This document shows, in pieces, positions 49,988 through 59,405 of a DNA stretch of 64,000 nt. Location: contig NADL03000009.1 in NCBI GenBank assembly GCA_002205965.3, positions 926,883 through 990,882 on the forward strand. Reading direction: 5' to 3'. Each line of letters begins with the position of its first letter. The stretch's first letter is position 1. The stretch comes from Kappaphycus alvarezii (taxonomy: Eukaryota > Rhodophyta > Florideophyceae > Gigartinales > Solieriaceae). The notes under the pieces are model-generated. The model was given only the letters and a program-made list of their open reading frames with translations. It was not told where the DNA came from and did not search any database. The position numbers and the translations under genes were made by a program.

Positions 49988-52900
49988 ATGAGAAATGGAT
50001 GGGGCGTGTCGACTTTGGGCGTGAAGATGAAACGTTACAGGAAATTGGTGTTCCAAAGAAGCGGAGCGGGTATCTCTCTGGATATGCCCACTTTGATAAA
50101 TTCTGTTCATTGCGAGACATCTTCCGTTGGGCATGGAGACTGGGGATTTACAGGCTGTATTGAAAACACTGAAGTCTTTATGATTCCTCACTCCATAAAA
50201 AATGAAGATCTCTTCGAGCAAATAGGAGCAAGAATGTGCTGCAGATTCGTAATTCAGATCAAATCCCCGGACCCGGAAAGTTTACAAGGGGCTTATGATG
50301 TCTTCGGTTGACAACAAGTACAAGCTTGTAAATAACATTCCTAACTTCGACGATATTGTTCATGATCTCATGAGGGGTGAGGTTTCTGGAATGGAAGTAA
50401 AAAGGAAACGGGATAGGAATCCCACAAGGTGCGATGATGGGGCCAGCAACTACGTGACAGACCTTCAAAGAGGCCTCGTACTTCGCTTGTTGCAGCTGAG
50501 CAAGAGAACTCGGACGTCCAGGCATTGGTTCGCAAACCTCCACCGATTCCGCAGTTTCAACTTGATGAGCACAATATCACTGAGGGTATTCGAGAGGTCC
50601 AAATCACGAACCCTGTGGAAGTATCCATTTCGAACAACTCTGAGGCTGTAGAACGAGCCCAGAGAGGGTCCCCTCCGAACCAGGTCCAAGAAGAAGTACT
50701 CTCAATCCCAGTTTTAGCGTATACCCCACCGTTAAATGCGGATAAGCCCACAGCTCCCCCAGTAAATCAATTACTGCTTCAAAATGAAGCCAATGCTCAA
50801 GATGGAACTCGCTCTCTTCCCCATTCTCCACTATCTCCGAGAGCTATGCAATATCAAAACATTTCTAAGGTACCGGAAAATCAATCGCTGCCTCAAAATG
50901 AATCCAATGCTCAAACTGGAACTCGCTCCCTTACCCACTCTCCACTATCTCCAAGAGTTATGCAATATCAAAATATTTCTCAGCGGCCTCATCTTAGTCC
51001 AGCTCTAGAAATCCCGCCATCATTGAAGAATGACACGGATGCTCAAGCAAAAACCCAATCCGCTCGGGAAATGGAGTCTCTTCCCATTCTAGCTCGAGAA
51101 GGAAGAACACTGTCCGCGGCTGTCATGGAAAACCCGCCGCCATATAAGAATGATGTTGATTCTGGCTCAAATCAGAACCACGGGCAAGGTAATGATGTCG
51201 ATAAAAATGTAGAAGAAAATTCTGATGAGTCTGTATCGACGATACCCGGTGGCGATTTGAGCGTTACTGAAGTATCTGAAACACAGTTCAGAACAAATCT
51301 AGATTCTTTCACAAGGCAAGGATCCTGCAGAGGAAGCAGTTCACTCTCTGGAGAGCTTCTCAAGAAGAGCGATGAGCTGTATGCCAGCTCAAAACGAAGG
51401 ATAATGAGGTCAGATGAAATTCCTGCTAGAGTGGAGGGCATAGATATGCTAAGCATCTATGAAGATGTTGCCTTCCTCAGAGAATGGTGTCACCGAGATG
51501 AATTCCGGGAAAGCGCTCGCAACAGAGTTCAATGCTGGCTACGGGACAGGGTTGAACTAACTCGGAATTCAAGATTTGATGTTACCCCCGTGGCATTTAA
51601 TTCGTGGGTGGACTATCGCAGATATTGCATATTTATGGCAATATATCTGATCTATGTCGAGCTGTATGACATAAGCTCTCTAGAGAAGACTTGGGTCTTT
51701 GATACACAGAATGCGCCTATGTAAGTTTCTCCTAATTACCTGAGCTCGGCAATGTTGAAACATTTCTATACGGATCAAATGGATGCGATAACCTCATCAT
51801 TGAGAGGACTGGAAGAAGTCAGTCTTCTGGTCTCCACTGCCGACTTTACGATGTGGTCTGCGTGGATTTCTTAGTGCCACGAGGTTATACCGTAGAACGA
51901 AAGCGATCTGGCTTTGGATATGTATTTCAACAAAAGGTCACTCCCATAAAGCTGTATAAGGTGGAAGAGTTCTGCGAATCCAAATTGTGCTCATGGGATG
52001 GTCAAGAGGCTTGCCACAAGGACCACAGCAGCAAATCAACGGAGAATTTGTTTCTGTGCGAAAAGTTGGATATATAGGGTCCTCCATCAGAGCTTTCGAG
52101 GCAGCCCTACGAATGGAAAACTTACCTTCTGAAGTAAGAGGCCTCTTAATGGGACATGAAGTTATCAGAGACACGCGCAGGATTGGAGAACACGTTAAAA
52201 AGACTGGAGAGCGTAGACGCTTTGAGTACAACGTAGCTCTGCTTCGAAGCTTGTGGTTTCTGCGCGATGGACCCGCAGATTACATCTCAAGAATCACTGC
52301 CTTTCCAGACGAGCCATTATCTCTCGAGAACAATGAATTCGGCTGCCTCAATACCAGCCAAGGTGCAGCGATTGCCGAAGTTGTCTCCGTATTTCCGTTT
52401 AAAGAACGTAGTTCTATTTTTACCAGAACAACATGTGTCATTGGACCAGCTGGGACTGGTAAAACAAACACATTAGTCCATTGCATTTCTGCAATTGCAA
52501 ACCTACTGAAGATTCGCCATCGACTGCTCTACGGAGAGAATATCAGAAGGTCATTGCAGGGGAAAAAGGAGCAAGGACCGGTATTTTGAAAAGAGGCATT
52601 CCTTCCCCTGAAATATGAAGGGAATCCTTTGCATCTGTCCTCCGAACTCTGCTGTTGATGTTTTGAGGAAAAATTGCAGTCTGGAATCGCAATTTCAATG
52701 GAAGACGGTGGTTTGAAGCGCGTGTACCCCCTGTATGAGCGTGTTACCCATCCTTTTCTGACGAAGACAGGTTTATGAGTTCTAAGCGTTCGAAACATCT
52801 CCACGGGAATTTTTAAGCGACTCTTTTCTGGTCTCAGGTACGAGAACAAGTCCGGATGGATTACACTTACTACTTTCGGATCACTTCATCGCCTGTTTGA

Positions 52901-53744
52901 AAGGAAAAAGCACAACCCCAGTTTCTCGGCTGTATTTATCGACGAAGCATCCCAGGTGGGTCGTTTGGATCTCAACATGATGTTTGACACACTTCCCGGT
53001 CCGAATTACGATATTCCGCAAAATTTCATCCTGGATTTTTTCGGTGACCCGCTTCAGCAAGGAACCGTTGTGAAGGGAGATCGAACGCCTTTTTCCACTT
53101 TGTACACCGTTAGCCTTCTGGAGACAATGGTCCCGAGGATGGCCGGATGTTACATCGATGGTGAGGACCAAGTGTCAAATGTTATGCTCGGAGTCCAGTA
53201 CAGAATGAACCCCTGCATAAGCGACCTGTCAAATAGGTCGCAAGAAGGGAGGTGCAGTCCGCTCCATGCACAATTGACAGAGCGGTCATTCGTACCCGCA
53301 GCTATCAGACCTTATTCTATCCTAAGCTGACGGCCTCTGAAGATTCGCCGATTGACAGAAGCTTGTTGGCTCACCCAGTCGTGTTTTTTGATCCGTATCA
53401 ACAGCATGGTCTGTCTTTCAGGAGCATTACTCTCGTGAGACATCAAATAGAGAGGCAATTGTTGTTTCTCGGATAATCAAAACTCTCTCTGCGGAGCCGG
53501 GATTCAGAGATGAAGATGTCTTTGAACTGAGTGTGTATGGAAGGCAATTTGCCTGTTTGAAAAGGGTGGTAGGGAGCAGCTGCAGTATAGGGGTTATCTG
53601 TCTGTAAGCAACATGATCAAGTTCTCGACAATCGCTGGGGTGCAAGGGGGAGAGGCCAAGGTGGTGATATTTTCTGCCACAAGAAGCAGAAAGAATCTCC
53701 TAGGGATTAGGGGATATAGGGGATTTACTGGTTTTAGGGACTAG
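49988..53744 (+). pseudogene. Subtelomeric UPF1-like SF1 helicase with N-terminal cold-shock-like domain, 3'-truncated
   Basis: The N-terminal part (50110-50300) reads GFTGCIENTEVFMIPHSI and GARMCCRFVIQI, resembling a cold-shock fold (G-F-I...V-F-x-H-x-S...G..V.F). A disordered Ser/Pro-rich stretch with two similar units follows (TRSLPHSPLSPRAMQYQNIS type, about 50800-51000), then the helicase. Motifs: LNTSQGAAIAEV (Q-like), GPAGTGKT (Walker A, 52443-52466), ILCICPPNSAVDVL (Ia, about 52620), FIDEASQVG (II, 52938-52960), FFGDPLQQG (III, about 53040), LGVQYRMNP (IV, about 53190) and STIAGVQGGEAKVVIFSATR (V, 53625-53690). Motif VI is absent because telomere-like repeat begins at 53699. About eight frame changes. 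The order and motif identity place it in the UPF1-like SF1B group. Confidence 0.75.
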
Positions 53745-53800
53745 GGGTTTTAGGGGATTTAGGGGATTTAGGGGATTTAGGATAGGCGGTACCGGGGGGA
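53699..53800 (+). repeat. Interstitial telomere-like tract
   Basis: About 100 bp of degenerate TTTAGGGG-type units (GGGGATTTA repeated three times without change near 53755-53780) directly follows helicase motif V. It is in the same orientation as the terminal tract. Confidence 0.85.
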
Positions 53801-54275
53801 TGAGGGAAACCGGGGGTTTGGGGCTGCGAAACGTTGTTTTATACGCTGATCTGATAGGTGAAAATGTTTTTTTATTTTGGCCAATAGTTTTTGAGTTATT
53901 CGTACTTGAATTTTTGATATTTTTATGAAACATTTGAAGCTTTTTTTCCCATTTATTTATATAACAGGACAAAAGAAAGCTATTGGTAAGATTTTTTTTT
54001 AATTTTTTCAAATTGTTTTTATGCAAAATTTTTTTTTGCTGAGTCAAATGTTAATGTTGAGATGAGCGGTTTCAAACAGTTTGGATCTTTTTTACATGTA
54101 TATATAAGTACGTTGGCTGTCTTCTTATCTAGTTTTACTTCCAGAATCGGTACGGGTCGTTTTTGATTGTCAACTTGCATTCGCGGTCAAAAATTTTCGA
54201 AAAGATGGCAGTATTGGCCAAAAGTGGACACTCGTTTTTGAATTGTTCTGGGTTAACTAAGACGAGCTAGTGACT
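53801..54275. other. AT-rich spacer
   Basis: T-rich and A-rich runs with no gene. Confidence 0.4.
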
Positions 54276-54407
54276 CCTGGAGCACTAGTTTTTGGAAAAG
54301 CCGTTTACTTTTGAAGATAGGGCAAATTTGCGATTTTGAAAGTATGGCGAATATGGGGTCATTTGGGGGGTCGGAGTTGGGAGAAGTAGACGTGATACAA
54401 ACCTATA
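54276..54407 (+). repeat. Subtelomeric repeat A, copy 1
   Basis: 132 bp starting CCTGGAGCACTAG and ending ACAAACCTATA, matching 55136-55267 closely at identical length. Confidence 0.8.
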
Positions 54408-54486
54408 CAAAAGGATTAGATTCATTATTAGTAACGTATCACGTGTTTTAGACCTGTCTGTTGTCGGTAGACCTAATTGTTGCATG

Positions 54487-54610
54487 GGAACGTTGTAACC
54501 GAACCTGACCTCGGATCGTGGTGTATATGTGCTGAAATGGGGGTATTAGCGCACTTTTGGACATGAAAATCGAGATTTGGTTTTTTGATGTTTCGGGTCC
54601 CTTTTGGCAT
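54487..54610 (+). repeat. Subtelomeric repeat B, copy 1
   Basis: About 124 bp starting GGGAACGTTGTAAC, matching 55001-55125 with few differences. Confidence 0.8.
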
Positions 54611-54684
54611 GCTAAGGAAGTTAGTATTATCAATTTTTTGTTCGAGGTTTAATTTGAAGAGTCAGTATTAAAGTTTATTCGGGT

Positions 54685-54730
54685 TGATTAGGGGGGGTTG
54701 AGGGAGTTAGGGGTACTTAGGGAGTAGGGG
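54685..54730 (+). repeat. Second short interstitial telomere-like tract
   Basis: GATTAGGGGG, GAGGGAGTTAGGGG and TTAGGGAG units form a degenerate patch of about 45 bp between the two B copies. Confidence 0.55.
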
Positions 54731-55000
54731 TTCACTATTGGGTGCTCATTTCTGAGAAGATTTGTGGTTCTGGCGGCTGTAGAGGTGTAGTTGTGTGGCG
54801 GGGACTCATTTTTCTGTTCATAATATCGTTTTGTACTGACCTTTATTCGGTTACTGCGATTTTGCTATGTGGGATCAGTTTGGGGTTCAGGTTGGGGTAA
54901 ATTTACGGGTTGCAATAGTATACAAATTGTGCACATTATTTATTAATCGATTTGAACACTTTTTGGAACTAATTGTTGGGTTAGGAACTTATGGTTGACT

Positions 55001-55125
55001 GGGAACGTTGTTACTGAACCTGACCTCGGGATCGTGGGGTATATGTGCTGAAACGGGGTATTTACGCACTTTTGGACATGAAAATCGAGATTTGTTTTTT
55101 TGATGTTTCGGGTCCTTTTTGACAT
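55001..55125 (+). repeat. Subtelomeric repeat B, copy 2
   Basis: Direct repeat of 54487-54610. Here B precedes A, the reverse of the order on the left. Confidence 0.8.
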
Positions 55126-55135
55126 CCCTGAGCGT

Positions 55136-55267
55136 CCTGGAGCACTAGTTTTTAAAAAATCATTTAGTTTTGAAGATAGGGTAAATTTGCGATTTTGAAA
55201 ATATAGCCAATATGGGGTCATTTGGGGGGTCGGAGTTGGGAGAAGTAGACGTGATACAAACCTATAT
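55136..55267 (+). repeat. Subtelomeric repeat A, copy 2
   Basis: Direct repeat of 54276-54407. It is followed by two GATCTGCAGGGCCA copies at 55279-55292 and 55328-55341. Confidence 0.8.
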
Positions 55268-55344
55268 ATAATCCTCTTGATCTGCAGGGCCAAACCTGGA
55301 AATTTTATTGAATAAATATGGTAAATTGATCTGCAGGGCCAGTG

Positions 55345-56299
55345 TTTCTGGCCTGGAATCGACATGTATGTTTTTTGGATAAATTTTCGCTAACCGTGCA
55401 GGTCAGGTGTAGATTTTCTGATATTTTTTCGTGTCCGTGCAGATCACCTGTGTGTTCTAATTAGAAGTGAAGTACGAAGTGAGTGCAAATCCTCTACACA
55501 ACTGTTTCGATAACTGGTCACCATAAATTGGTAGTGGACCGGTAGTTAAGTGTAAAACAAAAATAGAGAAGACGGGTTGTTTGCCATTATTTTCCATGTT
55601 GGCAGGCTGGCGAGCTAACTGATCTTACTGTTCTTATCGACAGCAGGGTGTACGTAGACACGAACTGAACTGAATTAACTAGCCTGTTTTGTTAAACTTG
55701 ATAGCAGAGATTGTCAGCTCTACGGCATACTATAGCTTAATAAGCGCCGAAATCATTGCGTAGATATCCCCGGCGTTTGTGATATGGAAAAAGATGTGTT
55801 CCTGATTAAAGATGATTGTGATACTCATAGAAGAAGGAGTCCACTAGTCGAGGAACGAAGGCGTTCCTCAGAGCCTCAAAACTAAATGGCATGGCTGGTA
55901 CTACAGCAAAAGCATCCTTCGGCCGCGAAACGATACCTGTACTGGACTCCAAAAAAAAACGTTAGGCACAAGGAACCCGATAGTAGTTGAAAAGAAAATT
56001 TCTTGCCGATTAGTAACATAAATTTGCATGGCCGTGTAGGAATTCTTGGAATTCATGGTGTATACTATTCGGAGTAGAACGAACCGCACCATTGTAAATT
56101 CTTTTTTGTATTCGAATCTTGCTTAGAACCCACTTGACAGAAGATGGTAGTGCCTGTTCTGTGTAATGAGTCATGCTTGAAATATGTGTAAACGAACAGC
56201 AGGAGATTCTATCGTGAATTAAAAAATCTTGAACAGAAAAGCGAGTGAAGGTAACATTATTCATGCTTGAAATCTCCTAACTGAATGCTTACAAATCTC
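55345..56299. other. Spacer, no gene recognised
   Basis: CGTGCAGGTCA and CGTGCAGATCA occur at about 55398 and 55436. Otherwise only short frames were found. Confidence 0.35.
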
Positions 56300-56333
56300 G
56301 GTGCACTTTGTTCCGACCGGAACAATCTGCACC
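56300..56333. repeat. 34-bp palindrome, copy 1
   Basis: The family consensus is GGTGCAGATTGTTCCGG followed by its own reverse complement. This copy is the leftmost and has CACTTTG in place of CAGATTG on the left arm. It is not inside a recognised gene. Confidence 0.9.
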
Positions 56334-56612
56334 ACGGGCACTGAAAATAAAACAGGTGTTCGCAATATTTTCGAATTGACAAAACTCGGATGACAATGAA
56401 AATCGAAAGTGGGAATGAAAGTCAAAACTGAGAACGAACAAAGCGAATTTGTGAAATAAGGAGGTTCGAAGTGGAAATATAGTATATATACCTATAAATC
56501 GACAATTAGATCTTTGATCGGAACTTGATCGAATTCCACGATCTTTCGGTTGACCGAAACCAAACTTTGAATCATACAGGTATCTGCAAAAACAAGATTG
56601 GAATGACCAAAT

Positions 56613-57231
56613 TTGGCGGGAAAGCCGATACAGATGCAAATCCAAGATAGATTAAATGTTCAGTTTCTTGCCCGTCTGTCGATGCCTTTCAAAGAAGAAA
56701 TCATTAACGTACCTCAGATATTCGTTGCAGCCGCCTATCGACCTCAACACTTAGCCACGAGTGGAATTGTTTTCCTCGAAAGATCCGAACATTCGAGTCC
56801 AGTGTTCTCGCCGTTCCTTCGCAAACGGCATCTAATCGGAGAGTACGAGAGGTGGAGGACCCTATACCTCTCCCCTTGAACGCATAGGAGTTCTGCGCGT
56901 TCGAAGTGCTTGGTTGTCGAGGAAGCCCCCTGAATTTTCAGCACCATCTCTGCTTCCCCGCGGATTCCTCATTGGATGGGAGGAGTACTTCGAAGAGCAA
57001 TATCAAAAATCCAATTTAAGCAAATCTCAACTTCGTATCAGTAATCAATTGTCTCCAGATCAGGAATCCTTTCCAAGGCAGATCAATTCTGCACGGCTTT
57101 CAAAGACTTTGGTGCACTTTGTTCCGGCTGGAACGATCTGCACCGTAACTTCAGCACCAGCGGAGTACCAGATTCCTAATTTGGTGCACTTTGTTCCGGC
57201 TGGAACGATCTGCACCGAATTGGGGAAATAG
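56613..57231 (+). CDS. Hypothetical protein region containing two palindrome copies
   Basis: Open frames at 56613-56879 and 56914-57231 (different frames) read as ordinary protein, for example FLIGWEEYFEEQYQKSNLSK. The second frame runs through palindromes 2 and 3, which are translated as the repeated peptide VHFVPAGTICT, and stops 16 bp after copy 3. No domain is recognised. It may be a 5' part of the zinc-finger gene at 57287 or an independent remnant. Confidence 0.3.
57111..57144. repeat. 34-bp palindrome, copy 2
   Basis: Identical to copy 3. The two lie 72 bp apart, a multiple of three, so they are read in one frame. Confidence 0.9.
57183..57216. repeat. 34-bp palindrome, copy 3
   Basis: An exact duplicate of copy 2 with a different downstream flank. 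The left flank TTTGG/TTTGG is shared for at least four bases. Confidence 0.9.
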
Positions 57232-57286
57232 ATTTAGTTTCCTAACTCTCTGAACCGTCAGTCTTGTTGAGAAAGGGTTTCTTCAA

Positions 57287-58048
57287 ATGAATATCTCCAA
57301 GGCTGAAGAGCGACTTCGACTTTCACAAGTATTTGTTGTCCCTCACGCCAATATCATTGTCTGTGGGATATGCGAAGGTGGGATTGAATCAGACGAACAG
57401 AACTTCATTCGTCATATGCGTCGCGAACATCATCGGAACACGGCAGATGCCCGAGAATTGTTTCAATGTGCTATGGAGAAAATCACCGCTGTTGAAACGA
57501 ACCGTGAACTAGAAGAACTGTACAAGGAGAAGGACTCGACAAAGAGGAACTTTCGATTACTTCCAAAGCTTCCTGGACTTCCAGTGACGAAGGTTGTGAA
57601 GTGCATGCACTGCAATCACGTATGCAAAGGACACCGCACCCTGGCCCGTCATATTAGGGAGAGTCGAGACCATGATGAGATCGATGGCGAAGTGGACATT
57701 TCTGAGGTTCCCCTTATAAATGGACAGTCGCTTTGGCGTGGAACGAAAGCCAAGTTCTACTTTGCAATAGAAGATAAGCACCTCGAGCATGGAAACGAAG
57801 GTAATGGTAGCGGCTCTTCTCGTAGCAATCTTATTGCAGCGTTGGAACATGTCCGCGATTCTGCCAGTCGATTGAAGACTCACCAACCAAAAATGAAAGG
57901 TGTTGATGTCAGATACCTGCACAAGTTTGCAGCATTGACGCGACTTGATGTGTACCTAAATAATTTCGGAATTAGATGGGAACATGCAGTTCTGCTCACT
58001 GCTGGACCCGGACGGGGTAATGGGAAGTCGGTGATAGAGGGGAAGTAA
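57287..58048 (+). CDS. Two-zinc-finger protein (C2H2-like), possible OrsD-like protein
   Basis: 253 residues from ATG at 57287 to TAA at 58046-58048, one of the few uninterrupted long frames. Finger 1 is VCGICEGGI...FIRHMRREHH (residues about 25-52). Finger 2 is VVKCMHCNHVCKGHRTLARH with a following H (about 105-130). The C-terminal third holds RYLHKFAALTRLDVYLNNFG. Paired fingers of this spacing recall the fungal OrsD/DUF3505 family, often found in mobile or subtelomeric genes, but this is a resemblance only. It sits between palindromes 3 and 4. Confidence 0.5.
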   Translation: MNISKAEERLRLSQVFVVPHANIIVCGICEGGIESDEQNFIRHMRREHHRNTADARELFQCAMEKITAVETNRELEELYKEKDSTKRNFRLLPKLPGLPVTKVVKCMHCNHVCKGHRTLARHIRESRDHDEIDGEVDISEVPLINGQSLWRGTKAKFYFAIEDKHLEHGNEGNGSGSSRSNLIAALEHVRDSASRLKTHQPKMKGVDVRYLHKFAALTRLDVYLNNFGIRWEHAVLLTAGPGRGNGKSVIEGK

Positions 58049-58134
58049 CGAAAGTTGCGGAGGAAATTAAGCATTGTTTCCAAAATATTTGTCGTCTGTC
58101 CCGAATGCATGCATCTCAGCCGAACATGCGAAGA

Positions 58135-58168
58135 AATGCATTTTGTTCCAACCGGGACGATGTGCACC
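58135..58168. repeat. 34-bp palindrome, copy 4 (diverged)
   Basis: It starts AATGCATTTTGTTCC and ends GATGTGCACC. It is the most diverged full-length copy but keeps the 34-bp length. Confidence 0.75.
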
Positions 58169-58358
58169 ACGAAGGCACATCGGATACTGAGAGACTTTTG
58201 TAGAACGTAGAAAAAGAATAGAACACAACATGTACATTTCTACAAGTACCCGGCATTAAAATTGAACGGTTATGAAACGTATGCAGCACCGTTATATTGT
58301 TATACGACTTATATCCTTTAAAAACGAAAGTAAAGGAATTATTATCTTTATCACCATT

Positions 58359-58392
58359 GGTGCAGTTCGTTCGGGCAGGAACAATCTGCACT
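58359..58392. repeat. 34-bp palindrome, copy 5
   Basis: GGTGCAGTTCGTTCGGG left arm. Preceded by CACCATT, similar to the CATCATT before copy 6. Confidence 0.85.
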
Positions 58393-58402
58393 CTACGCTA
58401 CG

Positions 58403-58439
58403 GTCAGTTACGTAACAGGTAGAGTCAGTTACGTAACAG
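58403..58439. promoter_or_regulatory. Two direct GTCAGTTACGTAACAG boxes
   Basis: Exact 16-mers at 58403-58418 and 58424-58439, each containing the palindrome GTTACGTAAC. TTACGTAA is a known bZIP (PAR/C/EBP-like) recognition sequence. They stand beside palindrome 5. A regulatory role is inferred. Confidence 0.4.
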
Positions 58440-58538
58440 CTGGCCTCATATGGATGTTAAAAACCGTTATAGTAAGGGACCAGGTAAATCCAGTCAGCTG
58501 GGATGTGCAATAACGGAAACATAACTATGACCATCATT

Positions 58539-58572
58539 GGTGCAGATTGTTCCGGCAGGAACAATCTGCACC
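58539..58572. repeat. 34-bp palindrome, copy 6
   Basis: GGTGCAGATTGTTCCGGCAG left half, one central mismatch from a perfect palindrome. Confidence 0.9.
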
Positions 58573-59316
58573 CAACGTTACGTTACTGTAATTTGACACT
58601 GTAAGCATCAGTTAAGATTGGGCAATCTGGCACATGATCATTTCAAAATGTGCAATAAGCATATGCGCAAGGGAAGTATTGGGCGGCATAGCGGTCACCT
58701 CGACCTGCGGACTAACGCCTAAGATCAGTTGTCTCCTCGGAGGCATGGAATAGAAAGTAAATATCCCAAGAGACGGCTTCGGAAGCCGATGAAATGGGGC
58801 GTGGTCCAGCAATTCATGTACCGTTGGAGAATGTAACGACTGTGTTTACAGTGGGACTTTTTAATGGAGATTTCTTTAAACGGTTGAAAATAAGGAAACG
58901 TAGAAAACGCTACACCCCACAAATCTGCGGCAAGCGACAGTACAAATTCTGGGCGCTTTGTTCCGGAGTAGCATAGAAGAATATATATACGGAGTTTGTA
59001 CCACTGCTATCGATACGACAGCACGCTTCATCCACACCGACAATCTGCTCCCTGTTCTTTGCCCTCTTCGTTTCCTTTCTCACTGCCTTCATTTTTCGAC
59101 TCGTCTACACTACTTCATTTTATCTTAGCCAAACCCTTCTCTTTCGCCCCCTTCTCCCTTCGCCGCTTTCCAAATCTGTCCCCCATCTGTTCTTTTCGTC
59201 CCGGCCGTCCCTTCCAGAATTTCGAAATCGAAACCGACCTCACTGCCTGTCTTGTCCCGAATTGGATCAAGACTGGATCAAGTTGATCCGGAGCGACAAT
59301 TAGATCAACGCGACCC
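58573..59316. other. Upstream region of the family B gene
   Basis: No credible ORF. A half palindrome GCGCTTTGTTCCGGAGTAGCA lies near 58956. ATATATATAC at 58980-58989 may be a TATA-like element upstream of the gene at 59406. Confidence 0.35.
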
Positions 59317-59350
59317 GGTGCACATTGTTCCGGCCGGAACAGTCTGCACC
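59317..59350. repeat. 34-bp palindrome, copy 7
   Basis: GGTGCACATTGTTCCGG left arm and CCGGAACAGTCTGCACC right arm. It lies 56 bp upstream of the ATG of the family B gene, a possible operator position. Confidence 0.9.
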
Positions 59351-59405
59351 AACAAGTTTGAGCTGTGCTTATCGGACCTGTCAGCGCGAACTGTACAGAG
59401 CTGCA

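Noticed and set aside
49574..50221. 215-codon minus-strand frame
   Set aside because: It has no recognisable domain and overlaps the cold-shock-like plus-strand segment, which has better motif support.
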